From assembly GCF_963556105.2 (NCBI RefSeq), contig NZ_OY829945.1, positions 725,001-789,000 on the forward strand: 64,000 nt of DNA, in the 5' to 3' direction. Source of the stretch: an uncultured Tolumonas sp. (lineage in GTDB: Bacteria; Pseudomonadota; Gammaproteobacteria; Enterobacterales; Aeromonadaceae). Numbering within the stretch: position 1 is the first letter of the stretch; each line of letters starts with the position of its first letter. Shown here one piece after another: positions 8,458 to 16,132 of this stretch. The translations under genes and the position numbers were made by a program. The notes beneath the pieces are model-generated. The model saw only the letters and a program-made list of their open reading frames with translations. It was not told the origin of the DNA and did not search any database.

Positions 8458-8723
8458 TGGAATACAAATCTGTACTAGACATTTTTCAACAAGGCATTGG
8501 ATGGGTAGGGCTTTTGATCCTATCGCCGATGCTGTTTTGTTTTTCATATGTCTTGATGCAGTATTTAATCAATCGTTTTTTCCCTGTAACAAAAATTACT
8601 ATTGAGCATATCCACGATGGGGTAGTTCAAAGTACGACCGAAATAGATTTATGTTCGAAAGATCCTATTATCAAGCAATTAGATAATCTATCCAAAAGGA
8701 AGAAATCCAATTGCGCGATGTAA
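8457..8723 (+). CDS. Island cargo protein B, small membrane protein (88 aa)
   Basis: It has one clear transmembrane segment at about residues 16-38 (GWVGLLILSPMLFCFSYVLM and following), then a short soluble tail (KITIEHIHDGVVQSTTEIDL). There is no signal-peptide cleavage site and no domain I recognise. Start and stop overlap both neighbours (one base with gene A, 13 bases with gene C), implying translational coupling and a shared role at the inner membrane. Confidence 0.65.
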   Translation: MEYKSVLDIFQQGIGWVGLLILSPMLFCFSYVLMQYLINRFFPVTKITIEHIHDGVVQSTTEIDLCSKDPIIKQLDNLSKRKKSNCAM

Positions 8724-9145
8724 GTAGGAGCCCTGTAGGTATTAAGACCAGCATCGGTGCCTCTACTGGCATTGGCGCAGTACTCGTTACTGTGTGTAAC
8801 CAGGTACTACCTGCTGAATGGAAAGAAATTGGCTTATCTTGCGTTCCGTTATTTTCGCCTGTGCTTTCATATGGTGGTGTTTATTTATACAATCGCTTGA
8901 TTGAGTCTCCTGAGGTTGTTGCCTATAAAGCAAGATTACGACGAGACCTGAGAGAGTTAAAAAGTATCATTAAAGATAAACACGTTGCTGATGAAACAAG
9001 AGAACAAGCTAGAACTGATTATTCTGCAACAAGATTGCTTCTAGCCAATACAGGCAGAAATGGTATACCAGGCATACTCGGTTCCACAGATAACCAGCAA
9101 TCTGGCGCTACTCTGGAAGAGTCGGAGTTAGGTGGTAACACCTGA
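8711..9145 (+). CDS. Island cargo protein C, membrane protein (144 aa)
   Basis: The start is TTG at 8711, supported by AAGGAAG upstream and by overlap with gene B. Residues 12-33 (TSIGASTGIGAVLVTVCNQV) and about 42-62 (LSCVPLFSPVLSYGGVYLYN) are hydrophobic, giving two membrane segments. The rest is a charged helix rich in Arg, Lys and Glu (ARLRRDLRELKSIIKDKHVA), likely coiled coil in the cytoplasm. The layout of an N-terminal hairpin in the membrane with a helical tail is holin-like in size but not diagnostic. No family is recognised. Confidence 0.6.
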   Translation: MRDVSRSPVGIKTSIGASTGIGAVLVTVCNQVLPAEWKEIGLSCVPLFSPVLSYGGVYLYNRLIESPEVVAYKARLRRDLRELKSIIKDKHVADETREQARTDYSATRLLLANTGRNGIPGILGSTDNQQSGATLEESELGGNT

Positions 9146-9442
9146 TCCTTGCTATTTAAACCCCGCGTGCGTGCAATGTCCTTATTAGACAAATATTATA
9201 GAAAACTCTCATCAGATGTTTAGTCTTCAGTCATATATAAAACCTAATCACAAGCACAGGCGGCTCGATTTTGGACGAACTGCAAAACAGTTTATTACTG
9301 GTCATTTGCTCATGAATTCTTTTGTTGGTTTGATACTGTCCAGTTGTTCTGTAACGAGAATTATGGCTATCGATTTTATTTTTACTTTCTAATCTGTAGG
9401 CCCATAATCAAACCAATAATTCGAGACTATGAGGCAAGTATT

Positions 9443-9706
9443 GTGGTCAGTATTAGCATTGAAACAATAGATGTACCAACGATAGGCCTGATTTCTAAAA
9501 AAAATGTTTGCAGGATACTTGGGTGCTCACAGAGAACCTTACCCGAATGGAAGAAGCAGGGCATTTTTAAATTAGAGCCTGTGTTATCTGGACCAGGGAA
9601 AGCATCGATGTACTCGGCATCTCAATTGATAGAATTTATCCATCAATTGGAGAAATGTCCTATTAATATCCCCTCTGATAATTTATCTAAAAAAATAAAT
9701 CGATGA
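9443..9706 (+). CDS. Small MerR/AlpA-like helix-turn-helix protein
   Basis: The 87-residue version starts at GTG 9443 behind GAGG; a TTG at 9344 would give 120 residues with a less convincing N-terminus. ISKKNVCRILGCSQRTLPEW is a typical MerR-superfamily helix-turn-helix in which the protein picks a site by its second helix. SMYSASQLIEFIHQL matches the following wing and helix, where excisionase-type proteins have yxxxdlexw. It is probably a DNA-binding regulator or excisionase-like accessory of the island. It stands alone about 300 bases after the cargo operon; 9146-9442 holds no other gene. Confidence 0.5.
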   Translation: MVSISIETIDVPTIGLISKKNVCRILGCSQRTLPEWKKQGIFKLEPVLSGPGKASMYSASQLIEFIHQLEKCPINIPSDNLSKKINR

Positions 9707-10820
9707 TCTTATGATAAATAAGTTTTAACTGATCGCTACTAGCAGCAACCATTTCGATTTCCGAAACAGTTTCTGAGCTATTGAAGTAGCATGATCTTAG
9801 TTGGTAGTTGATGGTTTATTTAGTGGATAGTTATTTATTACAAATGGTTATGACTATTGATAATTAAACAACAACCTCAATTTCTGGCGCGCTATATGTA
9901 GCTAATAACTGAGGCTCCGCGCACCCGTAATAGGGGTACCGGTCGGAAGGACCCATTAATGTCCGACATACAATGGTGCAATGGGTCATCGATGCTGCTC
10001 GATCCATGTGTTCAGCATGTCGATTTCGATGTGACATATTCGGAATGCTCCTTGTTCCTGCCCCACCGCATCACCGTATGTACTACCTACGAATGCAGGT
10101 TCATTACATTCAGGAATTTATACTGCTGGTGGAATTCGGTAATGGATTTCCGTTCTGGTTACTACCTGCTGACCTGAGCATGCGGATAGTATCAGTAGGC
10201 AAGCGCACAGTAGCGCATGCGGCAGTGACTTGAGAACAGTATCGATGTTGTTCACACGCAAAGTTAATGGTGCGACTTACGGATCATTAGTTCCCACTCC
10301 AGCTGTCAGTTACTTATCCTTATCGTTCAATATTCTCAGATAAAAACAGTTAAAACTTATTGTTTGGAATGATCATAATATGCCTGCCTTAGCTATGAGT
10401 GGGGTGTTCGGTTGGTTGTCCGCTAGTGTTGTTCATTCCCTTGTGCCACCTAGGATTGATCTGCTCGGTTAGCTGTTCGCTACATCCATACCATTCCTCA
10501 GATCTGAGGAACGGTACAACATCGGAAGATTCAAGCTAAGTTCGGGGCAACCATCACCGAAATGCTGATAGTTGCTTAGGATAGCAAGAGGCGTGAAATG
10601 TAATAACAGAGTGGATATTAACGGGTCCCTCTGAGGGCCCCCCATGTTACGGGTTCGCAGAGGCTCGGTTGTTAGCTACATATAACGTGCCATATTTTGG
10701 GTTTCCTTCCTTCCTATCTGAAAGTTAATTTGGTTTGTTATATCAAGCAACTTAGCTGTTTATCTAGGGATCGTGATACGGCATCGAATATGGAAGCGAA
10801 TTCCTTTTTGTAACTCACCT
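9707..10820. other. Gene-poor stretch inside the island
   Basis: About 1.1 kb has no convincing coding region on either strand: ORFs here are short, overlapping and lack family resemblance or good ribosome binding sites. Local inverted repeats are present, for example GTCGGA/TCCGAC around 9933-9966 and the palindrome at 10494-10511. It may be a decayed cargo slot, an untranslated RNA, or part of the island replication region; the sequence does not decide. Confidence 0.6.
10494..10511. repeat. Perfect 18-bp palindrome
   Basis: TTCCTCAGATCTGAGGAA is a perfect palindrome, extended by TACC on the left and GGTA on the right with one mismatch on each side. It lies in the gene-poor part of the island and could be a regulator site or part of a replication origin. 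Confidence 0.7.
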
Positions 10821-11020
10821 CGACTCACTTAATGACTCGCATAATATCGACTCACTTAACATTTTTGAAAACACTAAGTGAGTCGAAGAAAAAGCCAGTA
10901 ATGGAGCGGGTTTCAGTGGTTTTTTATTGTTTATTGCTCACTTAATCGGTATATACACACTAAGTGAGTGAGGCGAACCATTTTTCAGTAGTTGTGACTC
11001 TCTTCTACTCACTTAATGAC
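10821..11020. repeat. Iteron-like repeats, candidate island replication origin
   Basis: Six copies of a CTCACTTA core occur in 200 bases: direct copies at 10821-10832, 10848-10859, 10937-10946 and 11006-11015 (mostly ACTCACTTAA), and inverted copies at 10874-10885 and 10961-10970 (both ACTCACTTAG on the minus strand). Two of them are extended by TGACTCG. The intervening DNA is AT-rich. The array lies directly past the stop of the helicase gene. This is what an iteron origin for the island replication protein would look like; an operator array is the alternative. Confidence 0.6.
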
Positions 11021-11026
11021 TCGTTT

Positions 11027-12538
11027 TTACTGCGTTGGTGTTGTAACTGAGCTGTGAGACAAGGGATTGATCTGTTCACCGTCAATGGATATCAGCCCAT
11101 CATCTACCAGTTTAGCTATTGTTCTTGCAAAGTTCTTTGTATCTGCGCCTATAGCTTTTAGGTCATCTCGGATCACTGACCTAGTACATGGCTCTGCGTT
11201 GGCTGTTCTACTTCGGATTGCTTGCCATACAACCATGTGGTTACCAGTAAGCCTACTAATTCCTGATAGTTCTTCTGGAATTTCCTCTGCTGGCTTTCTG
11301 CCTGTATCCACCAGCACCAATGACGTTAATTCATCCCCATCATCATCTGTGAAGACTGGGAGTGGTTTTAGGTCAAAAGCTTGCTGTTCTGGTTCTTCAC
11401 AATCCTTCATTTTGGTACAGCGCAATACCAGTGCGCCGCCATTACCTTCGCGCTTAACCATATATTCAGCATCCAAAGAAGCTCGAAATGCAGTTGATCC
11501 CCTGGCGCCCCGATCTTCATCTTTACCACTATGATGAATTACCAGCACTGTTGCGCCTGTAGTTGCTTTTATCCGGTCACATCCCTGAATAAACGCTCCC
11601 ATATCAGATGCTCTATTTTCATCGCCACCACCAAAACATCGAGCGAGTGTGTCAACAATGATCAATTTCAAAGGGAGGCGTGATTCCTTCTCTATTTGCT
11701 TGGCTGCCTGTTCTAGCTCATAAACCTGTTGTGGATCAGCAAAGAACACGGGGCAGTTCACACGGTAAAGAAATAAAGGATTTTCTCCATGGTTGTACAG
11801 ATCTGCCCATGCCTTAACTCTACGTGGCACACCAATACCCCCCTCACCAACGACATATAGAACCGCCCCCAGTATTGCTCTGCTATTGTTCCATGTTTTG
11901 CCTGTGGCGATGTGACAACCCCAACTAAGCGCTAAAAAGCTCTTATAACTACCACTTGGTCCATAAATAGCCGTTAGGCTATTTTCGGGAAGGTAGTTTT
12001 TGATCACGTAGCTTTGTGTTGTGTTATATCCGTCAAATCCCTTACTAATTGGTAACGATAACCGCCTGTTATGTGTTGGCCGGCGGACTCGCATTAATGC
12101 CTCAGTGTCACCAGAGAAAGCCGCTGCTAAATCAATCTTTAGTCGGCGTTCGGCGGCGTATTCGGCCACTCTGACGGCGTAAGCTGTGACATTAGCCGCG
12201 CTTGGGCAGTTTTTGGCAATCTCAATCAAGTAAGCAAATCCCCCGATCGGTGTTAATCGGGTTTGGCGTTCTAGTTCGTCCTGAACAGTAGCAATATCAG
12301 CCGGAATACCTTTACTCAGTAAACCAGCTATCGCGGTATAGATTTCTTGGCATGGTTTACTGTAAAAATCATCAGGAGTAATAATGGCGTCTACTTCCCA
12401 CCATTTGTCGTTATCCACCAGCAGCCCACCAATCACAGATTCTTCCAGCTCGTGAGAATAGGGGAGTTGTATATCTACTGCTGGTGGCTTGAATGTAATA
12501 ACAGGGCGTAATGCGTCCGCATGTGCTGTTGTATTCAT
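11027..12538 (-). CDS. Replicative helicase-like protein: DnaB N-domain fused to RepA-type ATPase
   Basis: This is a 503-residue protein. Residues about 25-140 (PYSHELEESVIGGLLVDNDK, GIPADIATVQDELERQ) resemble the DnaB N-terminal domain. Residues about 185-400 form a RecA-like hexameric helicase ATPase of the RSF1010 RepA / AAA_25 type: Walker A is IYGPSGSYKSFLALS, Walker B LKLIIVDTLARCFGGGDEN, the sensor VLVIHHSGKDEDRGARGS. The C-terminal 90 residues probably include a winged helix. It should unwind DNA for island replication, matching the adjacent iteron-like array. It heads leftward and is preceded by a small unknown gene 9 bases away, in the same operon as the AlpA-controlled genes. Confidence 0.85.
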   Translation of the reverse strand: MNTTAHADALRPVITFKPPAVDIQLPYSHELEESVIGGLLVDNDKWWEVDAIITPDDFYSKPCQEIYTAIAGLLSKGIPADIATVQDELERQTRLTPIGGFAYLIEIAKNCPSAANVTAYAVRVAEYAAERRLKIDLAAAFSGDTEALMRVRRPTHNRRLSLPISKGFDGYNTTQSYVIKNYLPENSLTAIYGPSGSYKSFLALSWGCHIATGKTWNNSRAILGAVLYVVGEGGIGVPRRVKAWADLYNHGENPLFLYRVNCPVFFADPQQVYELEQAAKQIEKESRLPLKLIIVDTLARCFGGGDENRASDMGAFIQGCDRIKATTGATVLVIHHSGKDEDRGARGSTAFRASLDAEYMVKREGNGGALVLRCTKMKDCEEPEQQAFDLKPLPVFTDDDGDELTSLVLVDTGRKPAEEIPEELSGISRLTGNHMVVWQAIRSRTANAEPCTRSVIRDDLKAIGADTKNFARTIAKLVDDGLISIDGEQINPLSHSSVTTPTQ

Positions 12539-12547
12539 GGCTTCCCC

Positions 12548-13138
12548 TTAATGTTCAGCCGAAAAAACGGGAATACCGTTTTTCTCAAAACCAGCAATAA
12601 TTTCGGAAAACAGCTCATCCAGTACCAGCACTCCGAAAGGGTTTATATGATTGACATCTTGAGTGGTCATAGCCGTCAAGAAGCGGATAGTTTCCTTTCT
12701 CCCTGTGCTTGATCCGTAATGAATAAGCATGGTTGCTTCTATGTGCTGCTCTATAGCCGAATAAATTAAGTCTGGTGAGATTTCTATAATGGTGCGGCTA
12801 TACCGAATTACAGGCATCCCGTTGCGAGAGACATTCGTTGCTGTGTACCCATTGGCCAGCTTTTGTTTAAGAGTCTTAGTCAATTCACCTTCAAAATAGG
12901 TTTCATTTATTTTTAACCAGTTTGCAAGATCAATGTAATTAAGCTGCTCTGTCAGTGGGGTTAACTCTTCCAAATAATCGGAGGCTATGTGTTCAAGAAA
13001 CGCTTTTACCCTAATAGATAGCGGTTCTTTCGTCTGTTCATTCAGCAAATATAAAGCACTTGCTGGAGTAGAGGAAAAAATGGCCTGAATTTGCTTGATA
13101 GGGGTTTGTGTATCCACGGTTTTCTGTGTTTTTTTCAT
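12548..13138 (-). CDS. Island protein, unknown function (196 aa)
   Basis: The ATG at 13138 overlaps the stop of the preceding gene (TGATG), so the two are translationally coupled. The sequence is soluble and mixed in composition; it contains LNYIDLANWLKINETYFEGE and RFLTAMTTQDVNHINPFGVL without a recognisable motif. The position directly before the helicase gene suggests a replication or copy-control accessory. I do not recognise the family. Confidence 0.65.
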   Translation of the reverse strand: MKKTQKTVDTQTPIKQIQAIFSSTPASALYLLNEQTKEPLSIRVKAFLEHIASDYLEELTPLTEQLNYIDLANWLKINETYFEGELTKTLKQKLANGYTATNVSRNGMPVIRYSRTIIEISPDLIYSAIEQHIEATMLIHYGSSTGRKETIRFLTAMTTQDVNHINPFGVLVLDELFSEIIAGFEKNGIPVFSAEH

Positions 13139-13377
13139 CAATTAAGTACCCCAATCTGTTTGGCTTTTTGCTCCCGGTGCTTGGTTATCAGAACGACAAG
13201 CCAGTTCCGCATAGCTGCTGCCTGTTCTTCCCATGTATCACCAAGTGATAAAGGATCTTCAACGCTGCAACGCTGCCCCTCTGGGGCTACGGCTTCAATC
13301 CATGCCATACCATTGGTTTCGAAATAAACAAAAACCTCTATTTCATCAGGGCGGGGAATAACACCAATTCTGGTCAT
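13138..13377 (-). CDS. Small island protein, unknown function (79 aa)
   Basis: The start MTRIGVIPRPDEIEVFVYFE at 13377 overlaps the stop of the upstream Icd-like gene (ATGA). An upstream in-frame start is possible but would overlap more of that gene. The protein is acidic in the middle and basic at the end (ITKHREQKAKQ). No domain is recognised; the compact overlap places it in the island core operon. Confidence 0.55.
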   Translation of the reverse strand: MTRIGVIPRPDEIEVFVYFETNGMAWIEAVAPEGQRCSVEDPLSLGDTWEEQAAAMRNWLVVLITKHREQKAKQIGVLN

Positions 13378-13859
13378 GCTGGCATTCTCCCTGCTGGTGA
13401 GCGACTTAGGAATACCAGTGATAATCCCGACAACGCACAACGGGCTGTCTGTTCATTAGCTGCAGAAACGGAAATAGTACGGATGCGCTGAATATCAGCG
13501 ATACGGCCACGGTTAGCCGTGATCAGGAATGTGTAGATCATGGGAATAATCCTTTGTGTTAGAAGCACAAAGGCGGATCGGGTAGCCGCAAAGCAGTGCC
13601 ACACAAAGGAAAGGCACAGTGGGGGCGTTTTCTTTGGCTCCCGACCCATGCCCCCAAATAAGGATAGATCACCGGCAGTGAGCCAGTGATGGAGGAATAG
13701 GTTTAAATTGTCCCTTTGTGTAGTCATTGCTTGCGGGTGCTTAATCCGCCAGCATTGCCGCCACTTGCTTAAGGTGCCAGCGTCTTGAACTTTATCTGTT
13801 TGGCTTTCATTAGGCAAGCCGAAGCCCTGCGCCTGTCGCGCATAGGTTTGAAATAACAT
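13374..13859 (-). CDS. Icd-like (host cell division inhibitor type) island protein with an internal start
   Basis: The full frame encodes 161 residues, starting MLFQTYARQAQG behind AAGGA. The last 55 residues, from MIYTFLITANRGRIADIQRI to RSPAGRMPA, resemble the short Icd-like proteins of P4-type satellites. That part has its own ATG at 13541 preceded by AAAGGA at normal spacing. The upstream part, with CLSFVWHCFAATRSAF, has the low-complexity look of Ash/Icd leader regions. Two products from one frame are therefore likely. In phage P1 and P4-type elements such proteins affect host division or immunity; that role is assumed here from family resemblance only. Confidence 0.5.
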   Translation of the reverse strand: MLFQTYARQAQGFGLPNESQTDKVQDAGTLSKWRQCWRIKHPQAMTTQRDNLNLFLHHWLTAGDLSLFGGMGREPKKTPPLCLSFVWHCFAATRSAFVLLTQRIIPMIYTFLITANRGRIADIQRIRTISVSAANEQTARCALSGLSLVFLSRSPAGRMPA

Positions 13860-13868
13860 GATTTTTCC

Positions 13869-14303
13869 TTAGGCTGCTGGCTGCTCTGTGCTGGTGGAGG
13901 TAGGGAAAGCCACCAATAAGCGGGCTATTAACTCTCGGGTGAGTGGGTCCTCATTTCTGGCCTTACGCCTGGTGTTTACTAACTCTGCTACTTTGCGAGC
14001 TTCCCTGCGATCTGCTATCCAGTAGCGTTTTAGATAAATAAGTCCACCCCCTGAATGGTGATGAGGAAATCGTTCATCATGAATAGTGATTCCCATTTTG
14101 CGTAGGTCGCTAATTGAGTTCCTGAAATTCAGATCATGAAGACCAGCAAGTCCGGAAAGCGAACTAGCCCCTTCTATCCCGTTTTTCAGTAAGTGAGTGG
14201 CCACCAGCTCCAGCTTTGTGGCAAAACGGGCGGGACTGGTGCTATGCTCTGATTGCTTATTTAGGGTCGTGCCGTTCTGCGGTGCGGCCTTTTGTTTTTT
14301 CAT
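13869..14303 (-). CDS. Helix-turn-helix domain protein of the island
   Basis: The 144-residue version starts MKKQKAAPQNGTT at 14303 with GGAGG eight bases upstream; an upstream in-frame ATG at 14390 overlaps the AlpA gene and is less likely. A winged-helix-like core spans about 40-110: LELVATHLLKNGIEGASSLS, then RNSISDLRKMGITIHDERFP, then GGGLIYLKRYWI, a pattern found in small regulators of satellite islands. The C-terminal part is basic and helical. It is likely an island regulator. It lies between the AlpA and Icd-like genes, all leftward. Confidence 0.65.
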   Translation of the reverse strand: MKKQKAAPQNGTTLNKQSEHSTSPARFATKLELVATHLLKNGIEGASSLSGLAGLHDLNFRNSISDLRKMGITIHDERFPHHHSGGGLIYLKRYWIADRREARKVAELVNTRRKARNEDPLTRELIARLLVAFPTSTSTEQPAA

Positions 14304-14316
14304 GCTAAGGCCTCCG

Positions 14317-14544
14317 TTATGCTGCGTGTTGTGTTGAGCCTTGAGCTTCAATCCATGCGCGTACTTCCTCAGCTCTCCATGCTGTGACATTTGCTGATAG
14401 TTTAATTGGCTTAGGGAAAGTTCCTTGCTTCACTCTTCGCCAAAGAGTGGTTCCGGAAAAACCTAGAATAGGGATAAGTGCCGATTGCCGAATAAACCCG
14501 ACATAAGGAAGAGTATTTTTGGTTGGTGTGCTATGTGATGCCAT
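14317..14544 (-). CDS. AlpA-family transcriptional regulator / excisionase-like protein
   Basis: The 75-residue protein has the AlpA architecture: FIRQSALIPILGFSGTTLWR is the helix-turn-helix, followed by VKQGTFPKPIKLSANVTAWR and AEEVRAWIEAQ, the conserved wing and final helix. AlpA proteins switch on the integrase or act as excision directionality factors in P4-like elements. It is located 100 bases from the integrase stop and opens the leftward island core operon. Its N-terminal 14 residues are a polar tail. Confidence 0.85.
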   Translation of the reverse strand: MASHSTPTKNTLPYVGFIRQSALIPILGFSGTTLWRRVKQGTFPKPIKLSANVTAWRAEEVRAWIEAQGSTQHAA

Positions 14545-14646
14545 ACCGTGGCTCCTTGTGCTTCTTGGTGGTATGGCATGAATTAGATATGAATATTGGC
14601 TTATGATGTGAGTAGCAGATTTAGGCGAATCTAAGCAGATTTATTT

Positions 14647-15858
14647 TTAAGCTGTAGTTTGACCAAAGTTAATTGGGACTATGTTCCCGCCCGCTTGTGA
14701 CTCAAGAAAATCAGCCCACCATTGCAATAACTTGCGGCGTTCATCCAAATATTGTGCGCGATGATATGCGGCCCTTACTTTGTTGCGTTCTGCGTGGGCA
14801 AGCTGGCGCTCAATTACATCAGGATCAAATCCTTCCTCGTTTAATGTCGTAGAGGCTAAGGCGCGCATTCCGTGAGGGGTGGCAATACCCTTGTAACCCA
14901 TTCGACCAAACGCATAGACCATCGTATTTTCACTGATAGGCTTAGTCAGTGTTGTCTGGCTTGGAAATAATAGTTCTCTATGTCCGGTATGAAGCTTTAG
15001 TTCTTCCAGAACGGCTAAGGTTTGACGAGATAACGGAACAAGGTGTTCTTCCCGCATTTTCATTCGTTCGGCTGGTATGCGCCATTCTGCGCGCTCAAAA
15101 TTGAATTCTGACCATCTGGCGAAGCGAACTTCACCAGGACGAGTCATAGTGAGCATTAGCAGCCTGATTGCCAGTTTCGTTGCTGGGTGAAGTGGTTCGA
15201 CTTCCAAACGGCGAAAGAATTCTGGTAGTTCAGAACGAGGAAGGGCTGGCCGATGTTCTACTTTGGTCGCAGTTAATACACCAGTCAGATCGCTAGCTGG
15301 GTTATAGGTAGCTCTGCTGGTTTGGATAGCGAAGCGAATAACAGAGCTTATTCGTTGTAATACCCTTCCTGCTGTTTCTGTGGCGCCGCGGCGTTCAATC
15401 TTACGGATAGCCTCTAATATCAGTGGTGCGGTTAACTCAGTGATAGGGTATTGGCCCAATAAGGGGAAAGCATCCTCTTCTAACGAGTTAAGGACTCTTT
15501 GACCATGGCTAACACTCCATCGTGCTAACTGTGTGTTGTGCCATTCACGGGCGATATTTTCAAAGCCGTTTTCACCAGCAACCTTGGCGGCAAGTTTGGA
15601 TTGTTTTCGGATCAAGCCTGGGTCGTTACCTTCGGCTAATGTTTTTCGAGCATCATCACGCTTTAACCGGGCTTCTTTTAGGCTAACTTCTGGATAAACA
15701 CCTAAAGCCAGTGTTTTTTCTTTGTTGTTGAAGCGATATTTCACCCGCCAGTATTTCCCCGACTGATTAACCAGCAGAAAAAGACCTTTCTCATCAAATA
15801 ATTTTTGAGCTTTGTCGGTGAACTTTGCTTGTCTGGCCGAGGTATCTGTCAGTGGCAT
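14647..15858 (-). CDS. P4-type tyrosine integrase
   Basis: The 403-residue protein has an N-terminal arm-binding DUF4102 domain (about 1-90, MPLTDTSARQAKFTDKAQKL, YRFNNKEKTLALGVYPEVSL), a SAM-like core-binding domain (about 95-195) and a C-terminal catalytic domain. Visible catalytic residues include Arg in MLTMTRPGEVRFARW, the TPHGMRALAST box with His and Arg, the following His in ERQLAHAERNKVRAAYHRAQ and the nucleophilic Tyr near YLDERRKLLQ or AAYHRAQ. The start at 15858 has GGAG at correct spacing; the upstream extension lacks conservation. It would integrate the island at tRNA-Leu, which lies 260 bases away. Confidence 0.95.
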   Translation of the reverse strand: MPLTDTSARQAKFTDKAQKLFDEKGLFLLVNQSGKYWRVKYRFNNKEKTLALGVYPEVSLKEARLKRDDARKTLAEGNDPGLIRKQSKLAAKVAGENGFENIAREWHNTQLARWSVSHGQRVLNSLEEDAFPLLGQYPITELTAPLILEAIRKIERRGATETAGRVLQRISSVIRFAIQTSRATYNPASDLTGVLTATKVEHRPALPRSELPEFFRRLEVEPLHPATKLAIRLLMLTMTRPGEVRFARWSEFNFERAEWRIPAERMKMREEHLVPLSRQTLAVLEELKLHTGHRELLFPSQTTLTKPISENTMVYAFGRMGYKGIATPHGMRALASTTLNEEGFDPDVIERQLAHAERNKVRAAYHRAQYLDERRKLLQWWADFLESQAGGNIVPINFGQTTA

Positions 15859-15880
15859 GGGGGGATCTCCATTCACTGGT

Positions 15881-16002
15881 GGGGGTATCAAGTCAAAAAG
15901 AAGGGGTATAAATATTCGATGTAACCCCTTGTTGGGCTTGGTATTCCACCAATTGGGGGTACATTTTTAAGATGAATTTCTACATACCCCCAGAAGTACC
16001 CC
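15881..16002. promoter_or_regulatory. Right-end integrase arm-type sites (predicted)
   Basis: GGGGGTA occurs at 15881-15887 and 15955-15961, GGGGTA at 15903-15908, and the complement TACCCCC at 15985-15991 with TACCCC at 15997-16002. The same heptamer occurs twice at the left end (7433-7451). They lie between the integrase start and attR, where arm sites and the integrase promoter are expected. No gene is seen in 15859-16118. Confidence 0.5.
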
Positions 16003-16118
16003 AATAAATGGAGGTATGTTTTGATTCTAGATGATACGAGGTGAAACGGGAAATTAATAGAAATTCGTTATGGAATAAGGTTTTGCGGTGCCCCGTGGAA
16101 CGGGGTGGGATGGTGGTG

Positions 16119-16132
16119 TGGTGCCCAGGGAC
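16119..16132. other. attR of the island, within the tRNA-Leu 3' end
   Basis: TGGTGCCCAGGGAC is the CCA end and acceptor stem of tRNA-Leu on the minus strand, matching attL at 7356-7368. The island side therefore preserves a complete tRNA gene, as usual for tRNA-targeting integrases. Confidence 0.65.

Larger units (their letters stand above)
7356..16131. mobile_element. Integrative genomic island (satellite-like) in tRNA-Leu
   Basis: An island of about 8.8 kb is bounded by a tRNA-Leu 3' end fragment at the left and the intact tRNA-Leu at the right, with a tyrosine integrase adjacent to the tRNA. TACCCCC/GGGGGTA motifs near both ends probably bind the integrase. Contents from right to left: integrase, AlpA-type regulator, HTH protein, Icd-like protein, two small unknown genes, DnaB_N/RepA-like helicase, iteron-like repeats, a gene-poor stretch, a small HTH protein, and a divergent three-gene cargo operon. 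No capsid, portal, terminase or conjugation gene is present, so it resembles a P4-like satellite or a mobilisable replicating island rather than a prophage. Confidence 0.85.

Noticed and set aside
7564-9145. Could the three island cargo genes be a holin-endolysin lysis cassette?
   Set aside because: Gene C is holin-like in size, but no muralytic enzyme or spanin is present and gene A has no such domain.
9959-10233. Two overlapping open frames in the island gene-poor stretch
   Set aside because: They run through each other in different frames, have atypical composition and no family resemblance.
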